64,000 nucleotides of DNA from Paenibacillus sp. sptzw28 (lineage in GTDB: Bacteria > Bacillota > Bacilli > Paenibacillales > Paenibacillaceae): NCBI RefSeq assembly GCF_019550795.1, contig NZ_CP080545.1, forward strand, positions 3,258,001-3,322,000, given 5' to 3'. How positions within the stretch are numbered: the stretch's first letter is position 1; every line of letters starts with the position of its first letter. The notes beneath the pieces were generated by a model. It was given only the letters and a program-made list of their open reading frames with translations. It ran no database searches and had not been told where the DNA came from. Position numbers and translations under genes: made by a program. Shown here piece by piece: positions 46,039 through 54,876 of this stretch.

Positions 46039-47496
46039 TTAAATGTAGTATTCAATAAACTCTTCCGAATACCGCTGATGTGTCTTTTTCCGCAGTACTG
46101 TAATCAGCAAGGCTGCCAAGCTTATAAAACATATAAAGACAAACGACAGTCGGTAAGCGGCCATATTCAATCCCTTCGTTGCCGGCAGAAAAAGAAGCGC
46201 AAATTGGAATAACGCACCACTTAATGTGACTCCCATACCCATTCCAAGCGTTCGGCTCATGTTCAGCGTTGCGCCGGCAACTCCAAGTCTGTCTGGTTTG
46301 ACACTGCCCATGATGTTACTGTTATTAGGTGGAGTAAAAATCCCCATTCCGATCCCCAATAATGAGAGACCAGACAACAGCAGTCCAATCTCATTTCCGT
46401 CCCGAATCAAGGCTAATAAGGCGCACCCGGCTACAACGGCGCTCATTCCCATAACAACAGGAAAGCGCACTCCGAAACGATCAGCTAAGAATCCTGAAAT
46501 CGGTGTAAAAACCGTCATCCCGATCGGGACGACAGCCAAATATAGTCCTGCCGTCACGATGCTCAAATGGAATTCACTTTCCATCAAAAACGGGCTCAGA
46601 AGCAGTATGCCGTACATGACCGTAAATGATAAGAAGCTCGAGATATTTCCGGTTACAAACACCCTGTCTTTAAACAATTCAAAATCCATGATCGGCGATC
46701 TCGAGCGACGCTCCTCCCGTATAAAAGCCGTCATAGCTATGAGTGCGGAGAACAGACTCAGCCCAATCACCGGCGATGACCAACCTGCCAACTGTCCCCT
46801 ATTTAGCACAAAAACGATCAGTATAAGCGCAGGAGTTAGAAAAAGAAAGCCCCAATAATCAAAAGTTTCCCTTTTCCTATTAGGCTGATCTTGCGGGAGC
46901 AGCAAAAAGGCAAGAATCGTACCAGCAATGCCGATTGGAATATTCACATAGAAAAGCCATCGCCAATCGCCCATTGAAAGAAGAGCGCCGCCAATAACCG
47001 GCCCAAGACTAAGACCTATGCCTTGTGCGCCGGCTTGAATCCCAATCGCTTTACCCCTATGCCCAACCGGCGTACAAGCCGTTATGATCGATACGCTGTT
47101 CGCCTGAAGCATAGCTGCGCCAATTGCTTGAAATACGCGTGAAATTAATAAAACAGTAAGACTAGGAGAAAGTCCGCAAAACAAAGAACTGATGAGAAAA
47201 ACAGAGAAGCCTGCAGTATACATCAATCGCCTCCCGAACAAATCGGCAATTCTGCCAAACGGGATGACAAGAGATGCCAGTGTAAGTAAATAAACAAGAC
47301 TAATCCATTCGATATCGGACATTGTCACATGGTATTGTTGAGCCAGCGACGGAAGCGCTAGATTGATAACACTTGCGTCAAGAGCCGCCATAAAAGCACC
47401 GATACAAACAGTAAATACGACAAACCAATGATATCCCTTTCTTTTTGCAATGCTCTCCAGGGGAGAATACGTCAGAAAATTGGAAGTCTGCTGCAT
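46039..47496 (-). CDS. MFS drug exporter, DHA2 family (14 helices)
   Basis: This 485-residue proton-driven exporter of the EmrB/QacA type has motif A GRIADLFGRRLMYTAG, motif C-like GLSLGPVIGGALLSMGDWRWLFYVNIPIG and about fourteen helices. It probably extrudes drugs; the substrate is unknown. AAAGGAGGAAG precedes the ATG. Unlike the MFS at 49289 it has no leader hairpin covering the ribosome site. Confidence 0.9.
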   Translation of the reverse strand: MQQTSNFLTYSPLESIAKRKGYHWFVVFTVCIGAFMAALDASVINLALPSLAQQYHVTMSDIEWISLVYLLTLASLVIPFGRIADLFGRRLMYTAGFSVFLISSLFCGLSPSLTVLLISRVFQAIGAAMLQANSVSIITACTPVGHRGKAIGIQAGAQGIGLSLGPVIGGALLSMGDWRWLFYVNIPIGIAGTILAFLLLPQDQPNRKRETFDYWGFLFLTPALILIVFVLNRGQLAGWSSPVIGLSLFSALIAMTAFIREERRSRSPIMDFELFKDRVFVTGNISSFLSFTVMYGILLLSPFLMESEFHLSIVTAGLYLAVVPIGMTVFTPISGFLADRFGVRFPVVMGMSAVVAGCALLALIRDGNEIGLLLSGLSLLGIGMGIFTPPNNSNIMGSVKPDRLGVAGATLNMSRTLGMGMGVTLSGALFQFALLFLPATKGLNMAAYRLSFVFICFISLAALLITVLRKKTHQRYSEEFIEYYI

Positions 47497-47818
47497 GGCT
47501 TCTTCCTCCTTTCAATTACTCCAAACCCAACGCCAGATCCAGGGCGTACGAGTTCGAATAATTTTATTATATCATCTTTATTTCATTTCGGATTAAAGTA
47601 TAGCCATTTAACTCATAAATCATATTTATAAGCATATTCACCTTCCCGACAGCATAATAAACATCTCAGAAAGCACCCTTAACCAATTGTTTCAGTGCAA
47701 TAAATTCATTTTGGTAAAAACATCATAAATGTCACTTGATTAAGATAGAAAAGCATCTGGAAGTGGTTTATAATTAAGATAATCCCATGCGCATACTTGG
47801 AAAAAAAGAGGTTTTGAA

Positions 47819-49021
47819 ATGAATCTGTTATCAACCCATCAAATCGCTTCGCCCAAGAAGTTAATTTATATGCATATCGCACAGCAAGGAATGACTTCGA
47901 AAGCCGAACTTTTCCCTGCTTCCGGAATGACAAGCAGTTCACTGACCCGCTTACTTGAAGAAATGGTGTCGGAGCAATTGCTAATAACCTCCGGTTTCGG
48001 TCCGTCCAGTGGCGGCAGAAGGCCGATCTTATACGAGATCAACCCCTCGTACGGCTATTTCTTCGGGCTGGAAATTTCTCGACGGACGTCTACGCTTGGT
48101 TTTTTCGATGCCAAGATGAATCCCAAATCTCTCATTCGCTGGCGGATGGACGAGGCCATGACCCCGACTCAGTTGGTCGACTATGTCACGCGTAACATAA
48201 GATCCATTCTGCTCGACCACCGCATCGAACCGCACCAGGTCATTGGAATTGGTGTTGGAGCGGTCGGACCGCTTGAACGCGACAAAGGCGTCATTATTCG
48301 TCCCCTGAACTTTCCGTCCGAGGGTTGGACCGATGTTCCGATCTGCAGTCTACTGGAAGAACGGACAGGTCTTCCCGCCCGGTTGGAGAATGGCGCGAAT
48401 GCGGCCTTGATTGGAGAGCATTGGTCAATGCGCGGCAAAAATTTCCAGCATATGCTCTATGTACATGCAGGCGTCGGCCTCCGTTCCGCTATGATGTCAG
48501 GCGGTCGTATTGTGCAAGGTTCCGTAGATATGGAAGGTGCGGTTGGACAAATGATTATTCAGATGGACGGTCCCAGGCTGCACGATCATGGAAATTACGG
48601 AGCCTGGGAAGCCTTCGCATCCGTACAATCGCTCGAAAGGCTTGCTAGAACCCATGCAAAGTTAGGCCGCACTGATATCCCCGGGGTGGAACACGTGTCA
48701 CCGGAGAAAATAACATACGACATGCTGCTTCAGGGGCTTTCGAACGGTAATGCCTATGCCCGGGAACTGTTCACGCAGTCCGCCGTTCATTTCGGCATCG
48801 GCCTAGCAAACCTAATCAATGTCTTTCATCCGGAGGCGATCATCCTCGGTGGCACCCTGATTAACGCCGAGGACCGGTTCTATCACACCGCCATCGAGAC
48901 CGCCAGGCGCAATACTTATTATTATCCGGACTACGAGCCGCTTTTTACGAAGGGCGAACTGAAAGAAGATGCCGTCGCCGTTGGGTCTGCTCTAATGATC
49001 TGGAGAGACATAATGATGTAA
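47819..49021 (+). CDS. ROK family transcriptional regulator (NagC/XylR type)
   Basis: The 400-residue product has an N-terminal winged helix (about 5-75: LIYMHIAQQGMTSKAELFPASGMTSSSLTRLLEEM) and a ROK sugar-binding domain. The ATP and catalytic segments are degenerate (VHAGVGLRS in place of GTGIG), and the zinc Cys cluster of active ROK kinases is missing, so it should act as a repressor, not a kinase. The ATG follows AAAAAGAGG. It does not adjoin an obvious sugar operon; a hairpin GGGCGTT...AACGCCC follows its stop. Confidence 0.85.
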   Translation: MNLLSTHQIASPKKLIYMHIAQQGMTSKAELFPASGMTSSSLTRLLEEMVSEQLLITSGFGPSSGGRRPILYEINPSYGYFFGLEISRRTSTLGFFDAKMNPKSLIRWRMDEAMTPTQLVDYVTRNIRSILLDHRIEPHQVIGIGVGAVGPLERDKGVIIRPLNFPSEGWTDVPICSLLEERTGLPARLENGANAALIGEHWSMRGKNFQHMLYVHAGVGLRSAMMSGGRIVQGSVDMEGAVGQMIIQMDGPRLHDHGNYGAWEAFASVQSLERLARTHAKLGRTDIPGVEHVSPEKITYDMLLQGLSNGNAYARELFTQSAVHFGIGLANLINVFHPEAIILGGTLINAEDRFYHTAIETARRNTYYYPDYEPLFTKGELKEDAVAVGSALMIWRDIMM

Positions 49022-49191
49022 AAGGGCGTTCTGCTAACGAAGTGATGCGAAACGCCCAACCGTCCTTAATTTATGGTTTGGGGCCTACAGTTGGTCTATA
49101 AGACACGATTCTGCTCGCGGGACTTGGATCCCGTCAAACAGTGAAATGGTAAATATAAGTTAAGCAGCTGGCTGGACTGACCCCCATAAAA

Positions 49192-49236
49192 GAAACAGTG
49201 GCAGACTAGGACTCGAAAATAAAGTCTTAGACTGCC
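49192..49236 (-). terminator. Terminator of the leader-controlled MFS gene
   Basis: GGCAGACTAGGACT (49200-49213) pairs with AGTCTTAGACTGCC (49223-49236) with two mismatches, followed on the minus strand by TTTCTTTT. Part of it is duplicated in the vestige at 41011. Confidence 0.7.
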
Positions 49237-49288
49237 TCTGCTTCTATATTGCATCGTTTCCTTCCCTTATCAAACACAAGGTTTCGCG

Positions 49289-50716
49289 CTAGCTGTCGTT
49301 CCGCAACCCGAATGCTGCTACTAAGGCGATGAACAAAGTGGCGGTCGCCGCCAGAAATGCATCCGAATAAGATATAGCATCCAGCATGTATAGGGGATTT
49401 AAGGAATTCGACGCTTCGTGACGAGCGGTTAATAATGCCCCAATCATTCCCGCTCCTGCACCTGCTCCAAGATATAAAGCACCCTGGAATATTCCCATTC
49501 CCACGCCGACTTGTTCTCTCGTTAACGCGCTTACCGCAGCGTTATTGGCAGGGGAATTCGTAAGTGCGAAAGCAATCCCCACGCCCAAGACACCCACTGA
49601 AACTAAAACAGGAGAAGCTCCGGAGGCAAAGGTCGACAAGAATAAAGTTGAAATCCCCATCAACGTCACCCCAGAAATTATCAGGCGTTTCGTCCCCAAT
49701 CGATCTGAAATACGACCTACGAATGGAGAAAGAATCGCCACAGCCGCACCTCCCGGCAAAAGGATCATTCCCGCTTGTCCGGGGGAAAGTCCATTCTCTT
49801 CCACGACCATCAATGGAACAAAAACAAGCACTGAAAAATAAGCAAACATCGAAAAAACGGCTACAATAACCGAACTCACATAAAACCTGTTTTTAAACAA
49901 TACTGGCGGCACAAATGGATTCTCTACTGCGACAATGCGCCAAACAAATCCTACCAAAGCGAATAGAGATCCCATAAGACTGCCTAATGAAGAGGTCGAA
50001 GCAAAACCGACCGTCTCTCCTTGTGTTACGCCAAAAAGAAGCAGCCCTACAATAACTCCAAGCAATGCTCCTCCGACGAGATCAAATTTTCTATGCTTTC
50101 CGGACTCCAGGGTCGGTTTAATCGTCGGCAGCGTGTAGAGTGCACCAATAACTACAAAAATGGACAGCAAAAATGTAAACCAGAACAAGGATCGCCAACC
50201 AAAAAATTGTCCGACTGCTCCTCCAAAAATCGGACCTCCGGCTGTTCCGACACCAATACAACCTGCTATTATGCCAAGATAACCCCCTCGTTTTCCCGGT
50301 GAAAAAACTTTCGAAATGGCGACGACGGAAAGAACGGGTATGGCTGACATCCCAGCACCTTGAACCATTCGTCCCAAAACCAGGACTGGAAGGCTCGGAG
50401 CGAGAGCGCAAATCAGACTTCCCATCGATAGGATCAATACGGCGAAAGAAAACAGCTTCTTCAACTCGATGAAATCCGACATGCGTCCATAAAGGGGAAC
50501 TCCAATCGCCAATATTAGTGCTACGCCACTCACTACCCAGCTCACTTGAGCTTTCGAAGCTTCAAAATGTTCGCTTATAAGAGGAAGAACTGGATTAACC
50601 ATATCCACCGTTACAGCAGCCACAAGGACAGATAGTGCGAATATCATCATGAGAAGTGTTGTAGATTCTTGCTTTCGTAACAGTTTAGATTCTTTGGACT
50701 TTATATTTGGTTTCAT
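49289..50716 (-). CDS. MFS drug exporter with translational-attenuation leader
   Basis: The 475-residue product is a fourteen-helix exporter related to Tet(L)/Tet(K) and DHA2 proteins: VDMVNPVLPLISEHFEASKAQVSWVVSG, LYGRMSDFIELKKLF (motif A), GRMVQGAGMSAIPVLSVVAI, RGGYLGIIAGCIGVGTAGGPIFGG (motif C). It should exchange protons for a drug. The ribosome site AGGAGG (nine bases before ATG) is completely buried in a perfect 13-bp hairpin, and a 9-codon leader ORF overlaps the hairpin. Expression is therefore expected to depend on ribosome stalling. The inducing drug is not known. Confidence 0.88.
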   Translation of the reverse strand: MKPNIKSKESKLLRKQESTTLLMMIFALSVLVAAVTVDMVNPVLPLISEHFEASKAQVSWVVSGVALILAIGVPLYGRMSDFIELKKLFSFAVLILSMGSLICALAPSLPVLVLGRMVQGAGMSAIPVLSVVAISKVFSPGKRGGYLGIIAGCIGVGTAGGPIFGGAVGQFFGWRSLFWFTFLLSIFVVIGALYTLPTIKPTLESGKHRKFDLVGGALLGVIVGLLLFGVTQGETVGFASTSSLGSLMGSLFALVGFVWRIVAVENPFVPPVLFKNRFYVSSVIVAVFSMFAYFSVLVFVPLMVVEENGLSPGQAGMILLPGGAAVAILSPFVGRISDRLGTKRLIISGVTLMGISTLFLSTFASGASPVLVSVGVLGVGIAFALTNSPANNAAVSALTREQVGVGMGIFQGALYLGAGAGAGMIGALLTARHEASNSLNPLYMLDAISYSDAFLAATATLFIALVAAFGLRNDS

Positions 50717-50723
50717 TATATTT

Positions 50724-50759
50724 GCCTCCTAAAAATGGTGATTTTTATTTTTAGGAGGC
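50724..50759 (-). promoter_or_regulatory. Ribosome-site-sequestering hairpin of the MFS gene
   Basis: On the mRNA GCCUCCUAAAAAU, a 10-base loop and AUUUUUAGGAGGC form a perfect 13-bp stem. The right arm contains the AGGAGG of the MFS gene. The left arm begins with the last sense codons (GCC UCC) and stop of the leader peptide. A ribosome paused in the leader would melt the left arm and free the ribosome site. Confidence 0.85.
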
Positions 50760-50780
50760 TAAGTCAATCGCTTTTCTCAC
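50751..50780 (-). CDS. Nine-residue leader peptide
   Basis: GTG 50780 has GGGGTGA five bases upstream and encodes (M)RKAIDLAS followed by TAA. The end lies within the left arm of the hairpin at 50724-50759. A longer frame from ATG 50798 (15 residues, MIGVNLVRKAIDLAS) is possible. Size, position and overlap are as in leader peptides of inducible cat and erm genes. Confidence 0.7.
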   Translation of the reverse strand: MRKAIDLAS

Positions 50781-50843
50781 CAAATTCACCCCAATCATAA
50801 ATACTTGTTTCAATTTGCTGTTTTTTTCCAATTTCCAACTCGC

Positions 50844-50869
50844 AAAAAAGCGCCGTATGAAACCGGCGC
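50844..50869 (-). terminator. Intrinsic terminator between the 47-codon ORF and the MFS leader
   Basis: GCGCCG (minus strand), 8-base loop, CGGCGC, then TTTTTT. It lies within the presumed MFS leader transcript and could be an attenuator or the end of the upstream small gene's transcript. Confidence 0.75.
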
Positions 50870-50883
50870 CTGGTTGCGTTTTA

Positions 50884-50932
50884 ATTAAAATTTGCAAAAT
50901 AATTACTTACTCGCATTTTTGCAAATTTTAAT
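50884..50932. repeat. Perfect 16-bp inverted repeat over the end of the 47-codon ORF
   Basis: ATTAAAATTTGCAAAA (50884-50899) and TTTTGCAAATTTTAAT (50917-50932) are exact complements around a 17-base loop. The stop codon of the small ORF lies in the loop. It could form an RNA hairpin competing with the terminator, or be a protein-binding dyad. Confidence 0.75.
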
Positions 50933-51046
50933 ATAATGAGGCAAAAAGCTTCCGGCCATTTTGTTTTGAGATGATATTTGACTAAATCGTTGCTTGAAAA
51001 ATGGGCAGACTGATCCAATTGCAGCCAACTCTCCAGATTTTTTCAT
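50903..51046 (-). CDS. 47-residue small protein upstream of the MFS leader
   Basis: ATG 51046 has AAAGGAGG eight bases upstream, as good as any site in the window. The product starts MKKSGELAAIGSVCPFFKQR and ends YIKICKNASK; it is basic with two Cys and no clear membrane helix. Its last codons lie in a large inverted repeat. It may be a regulatory leader, a secreted peptide or a target of the same signal. No family recognised. Confidence 0.6.
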   Translation of the reverse strand: MKKSGELAAIGSVCPFFKQRFSQISSQNKMAGSFLPHYIKICKNASK

Positions 51047-51322
51047 TATTTTTGCCTCCTTTCTTGCAATGTTTATGAAATCGAGCCAGCACCATCATAC
51101 CTTTAAGGTTTTCACCTAAAAAAACTCATTGTCAACAGCACCAATCCACCAATAAGTTTAAATATAAGTAAAGTTTTATTCGTGGGTTCACGTTTATCAA
51201 AATCATGATCTACTGAATTACTTATAACACTATATGTATATCTGCCCCATTTCCATGCGCTCCTTGGAAAAAGGCCAGGAACTTAGTTGTTGGCCATACG
51301 TCATACGTTGTAAATTCACTGC

Positions 51323-51784
51323 TCAGGATCTTTGCTTAACTACACGCAGCATCTCATCCATCTTCCCTGCGTGGTAGGATTCATGAACAATGACAAACCC
51401 TGCACACTCGCCATAGCTTGCGAAACCGAAGAACGGAGGATCCAGACGAACATTGAACAGCTCCAGCGGAAGGGTAAGGAAGCGTTCTTGCTGCCTTTTC
51501 AACAGCGAAATTAGCTCGTCCCTACTAGGGGGTTGGTTAATCCAATCGCTTGGCTTCGATCCCGAATCGAACCACCCTGTGAATTCTGAAGGAAGAGAAA
51601 CAGACGGGAAAGGAACTTGAAATAACATCCGCTCCGCCACTGTAAGGATATGCCCAAGCTGCCAACGGATCGTGTTACTGAACTCCTCCAATTGAACATC
51701 TGCAAGTTCTGCGGGGCACGATTCAGCGATATCGAGGCACCAATTCCGCGCCATATTCATTTGAAAACCGATCGGATGATTCAT
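51323..51784 (-). CDS. DinB family protein
   Basis: The 153-residue four-helix-bundle protein has the DinB metal-site pattern WQLGHIL near residue 43 and HESYHAGKMDEM near 133-144. The family includes thiol transferases (bacillithiol-dependent) and DNA-damage-induced proteins; the role here is unknown. Start at 51784 after GAGGGGGG. Confidence 0.85.
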   Translation of the reverse strand: MNHPIGFQMNMARNWCLDIAESCPAELADVQLEEFSNTIRWQLGHILTVAERMLFQVPFPSVSLPSEFTGWFDSGSKPSDWINQPPSRDELISLLKRQQERFLTLPLELFNVRLDPPFFGFASYGECAGFVIVHESYHAGKMDEMLRVVKQRS

Positions 51785-51997
51785 GAAATACCCCCCTCAA
51801 ATTTCCGCCTATTAAAGTTTGGGAATTTACACACACGTATACCATTTATATTACCATATGTAACCTCTTGTGATTTCTCATAGATTGCTCAAATTCGAGC
51901 TCTACTGCCCATTAGCGTGGAAATGGCAGTTCCTTGTTTCGTTTCGTCGTTGCTGGATCATTGCCCGCCGCTATGTGATCGAAGATAATCGAACAAC

Positions 51998-52717
51998 TCA
52001 AGTGACTTCGTTGGCAATAAACCTATATACCGTGGCCACAACCCCAACCACATTGGAGTAATAATCAGGAACTAGCCCGGCTATAACGAGCGCCGTATAA
52101 CCAACCGTGGCTATTGATATAAGTACGAATACGGCTCCCCAAAACTGTGGTGGAATCATTGTTAATTCGAATAGATGGGTTGCGTCTCCTGCAGATCGGT
52201 AGTTGCAGAAGCTGAGGCGAGCAATTATTATTGAGCTGCTTACAGAGTCAACAAGGATGATGGTCATTAAAATATAAAGCAGCCATTCTAAATTCACATC
52301 AAATTTCATTGCCAGAATGAACCCTGCGATCAAAGGGACTGCCCAGGCGAGACTTAATAGATCCCGGAGCCAAAGTAACGCACAAAGACAAATCATCACT
52401 GTGAGAATCCACAGAACGACTTCCCCATATCCTCTATACAGGAGATACAGCATAAAAGAGGGAAATAACGAGGCAAATGGATAGCCGGCAAATGTCGTGA
52501 TTACCCTGCCTCCCCACCAGGTGCTCACTACCTCTGCATATCCAGATGTATCTGCATTTAGTTTGATTTTCCGAACTCCTCCGAATGAAATGATGGAGAA
52601 CAAAGCATGCCCAACCTCATGTATGAAAGTGTTTAAGAGCTTGGTATATCTATGTAAGATAGGGATCTGCGTAATAATTGCGACAACGACTGCTGATATG
52701 ACCAATTGCATGCTCAT
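51998..52717 (-). CDS. M50B-like membrane metalloprotease
   Basis: The 239-residue polytopic protein has about eight helices. The zinc motif HEVGH is at residues 33-37 (FIHEVGHALFS), and SGYAEV follows near residue 60, the pattern of the M50B-like family (PF13398). Substrates are unknown. I chose ATG 52717, preceded by AGAGGTG, over the ATG/TTG further upstream at 52789. Confidence 0.8.
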   Translation of the reverse strand: MSMQLVISAVVVAIITQIPILHRYTKLLNTFIHEVGHALFSIISFGGVRKIKLNADTSGYAEVVSTWWGGRVITTFAGYPFASLFPSFMLYLLYRGYGEVVLWILTVMICLCALLWLRDLLSLAWAVPLIAGFILAMKFDVNLEWLLYILMTIILVDSVSSSIIIARLSFCNYRSAGDATHLFELTMIPPQFWGAVFVLISIATVGYTALVIAGLVPDYYSNVVGVVATVYRFIANEVT

Positions 52718-53286
52718 TGACACCTCTCTTTGATGTAATTCAGATATGCATGTTATAAATCGATAGCTACCATAGCGTGATGACAACACTGGCCGAAATT
52801 AATGAGAGCTTGATGTCATAAAAGACAAGAACTCGAAGGTAAGGTGTTTGGGATGAAAAATACGTCGTATAAAGAAAAACCACAACACGAGGGTTAGTCG
52901 CATAGTGGGTTGATGATATTTAACGAACGAAATTTAATTAACTCTACTCGATGTTCCTGCTTTTAGGTAGAGCCGTGCATGACTGTTCCTTTGAAATAAA
53001 TTGATTAAATCGATTCGATAATCATACTTCTTATCTGTCTGAGTCGCTTTCAAAATCTTTTCATTCGCCCAACCGTGTGTGTCTTACACTTTGAATCAGT
53101 GCGGCTGAGAGTAGTATAGATACTAACAGTCCAACGAAAACCGCAACATGTTGTCCTCCGCTAGTTGGAGTCCATCCTTTAATGAGTAGCATAGTAAACT
53201 ATATAGCAAATAATAGAACTGGAATACCTGAACCCTAAAAATAATGGTGTCACCCTCTGCTGCCATTATATGACCGCCTTCCACTT
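52718..53286. other. Gap with one decayed membrane-protein fragment
   Basis: Apart from the fragment at 53061-53192 and repeat copy G at its right edge, I see no gene or clear hairpin. Confidence 0.4.
53061..53192 (-). pseudogene. Membrane-protein fragment
   Basis: ATG 53192 opens MLLIKGWTPTSGGQHVAV...LLVSILLSAALIQSV, a hydrophobic helix with a soluble tail (43 residues). The preceding 60 bases read as membrane helix in another frame, so this is probably the shifted end of a lost membrane protein. Confidence 0.35.
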
Positions 53287-53310
53287 TTATCGTTCTTCGT
53301 TAGTTGAAAG
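53279..53310 (-). repeat. Cassette-type repeat, copy G (core only)
   Basis: On the minus strand it reads TCAACTAACGAAGAACGATA then AAAGTGGAA. The TAA stop of the alpha/beta hydrolase gene (53287) falls inside this core. The hairpin half is absent. Confidence 0.55.
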
Positions 53311-54174
53311 AGTCATGTTATTCTGTTGTCGCGATAAGAAAGAAATAAGCGCATTATCGTACTCTGCTGCGTGCTTTCCAATCCAAATGAGGTGGCCCCA
53401 CGAATCAAGTATAAATACTTCTGATAGGGGAATGAGCGCTTTTGCGTTTTCCAAATGGCTCAGGGGTACTGCGCTATCGTTTTGGCTATGCATGATTAAC
53501 GTTGGCGTTTGAATGGCCGCCAGTTCCTTAGAATAGTCACGTTGAGTTTGTTCCAAGTCAATCAAGAAACCCGAATACGAGCGTTGTCGATTATTCATTT
53601 TACGAAATGCTTCAGTGGAATGGTAGTCAAGCCGTTTCCGAACTTCCGAATAAGGGAGCTTAGAGAAAGAAGACGCCATCATTCTGAAGGTTAGCTTTGG
53701 CATAAGGTTGTTCATGGCCGCAAGTATCTTCCATGTTCTTTTTTCGGTTTCGGGCTTGAAAATACGCTTCGCCAGTTTGTATTCCTTATCCTCAGGTGCA
53801 TGCCACGGTTTTGTAACTGCACACTGAAGCGTGAAACTGACAACCCGATCGGGAAACATGGATGAAAATGCGATTCCGGTTGGCCCTCCCGCTGAAACTG
53901 CGATTACATGGACTTTCTCGATGGTAAGATGATCCAATAATGATCTATAAATGTGGCAGGATACTCCCAAATCCGTAATCGGGGAGGTTTGGCCGTATCC
54001 TGCGCGGGAAGGTGTAATAATGGAATATCCTGAAGTTAACAATCTCTGATAACCGAACTCCTCATGACAGCTCGAATGGCCGCCATGGAACAGCAATATA
54101 GGGACTCCCTTTCCGATAACCGAATATTCTAAGTTCGTAGCTCCTGAATTGAATAGGCCAATTTCCCGGTGCAC
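53287..54174 (-). CDS. Alpha/beta hydrolase
   Basis: The 295-residue protein has the alpha/beta-hydrolase pattern: oxyanion HGGHSSCHEEF near residue 34, nucleophile elbow VSAGG (Ser at about 94), late Asp in MHSQNDSAVPL and His in DSWGHLIW. Activity is unknown (esterase, lactonase or peptidase). The last residues (STNEER) are encoded by repeat copy G. Confidence 0.88.
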   Translation of the reverse strand: MHREIGLFNSGATNLEYSVIGKGVPILLFHGGHSSCHEEFGYQRLLTSGYSIITPSRAGYGQTSPITDLGVSCHIYRSLLDHLTIEKVHVIAVSAGGPTGIAFSSMFPDRVVSFTLQCAVTKPWHAPEDKEYKLAKRIFKPETEKRTWKILAAMNNLMPKLTFRMMASSFSKLPYSEVRKRLDYHSTEAFRKMNNRQRSYSGFLIDLEQTQRDYSKELAAIQTPTLIMHSQNDSAVPLSHLENAKALIPLSEVFILDSWGHLIWIGKHAAEYDNALISFLSRQQNNMTLSTNEER

Positions 54175-54736
54175 AGGATCTCACCTCTCTATATGTATTT
54201 CTTTACGAATGAGGTTACGCGATATTTAACCACATATCAATAAAGAAACGACAAATGGTCTCGAAAGACATCAGCCCCACCTTTTTGGTTCTTCTTATAC
54301 TTGGTTTGGGAAACTGCAAATCCGGCTGCAAATGCACCGATAATGCCAGCAGCGTAGCAGTTGCAGGTGTGATGGTGCAATCAAAGATGTTCTTTTTATG
54401 AACGTCAAGCCGCACACATGACTGTTTGGAGCAACAATCTGTGGTGCACCTGGTCGTTAGATTGACTGCCGACCGGCCTTCGCCAGCCGTAAGTAATTTA
54501 TGTCGCATACCTACTATGTAACGATTGGACATCCATATAAACCTCCTAGATGTACGGTTTCGGCATGTACGGATGAATACTCACAGCTTAAATTAGTATC
54601 GATCATTATGCAATAATCGCCTTCTAATATTTCGGGCATCTCTGAAGCGCCATCATTTGATTTTGAGCAAGGCTAAACGAAAAAGCCGCTTTCGCGCGGC
54701 TTTTAATCCATCTATTTTATTATCTTCCTACTCCAG
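54175..54736. other. Gap with no convincing gene except a terminator
   Basis: A 105-codon minus frame (54215-54532) has no ribosome site or family resemblance and I reject it. The terminator at 54681 is the only clear element. Confidence 0.45.
54681..54704. terminator. Bidirectional intrinsic terminator
   Basis: AAAAGCCGC and GCGGCTTTT form a 9-bp stem around TTTCGC. It ends the minus-strand sucrose/fructan operon after the aldo-keto reductase fragment. Confidence 0.8.
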
Positions 54737-54865
54737 TTACAATGCACGGCTCATGGCTGTGATGTTCTGGTTGCCCTCAATCGGACCCATCATTGCCGCC
54801 AAACGACCGCCGCCGAAACCAATTACTGAAACTTCAACTCCCGTCTTACCAAGTTTACGATAATA
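54737..54865 (-). pseudogene. N-terminal fragment of an aldo/keto reductase
   Basis: Immediately after the Gfo/Idh stop the minus strand reads YYRKLGKTGVEVSVIGFGGG, the standard start of aldo/keto reductases, then RLAAMMGPIEGNQNITAMSRAL-stop. Only about 43 residues remain and no start codon is evident; the barrel is gone. Confidence 0.65.
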
Positions 54866-54876
54866 CAGACCTATTA

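Noticed and set aside
54215..54532. A 105-codon minus-strand frame
   Set aside because: Unusual composition, no ribosome site and no recognisable motif.
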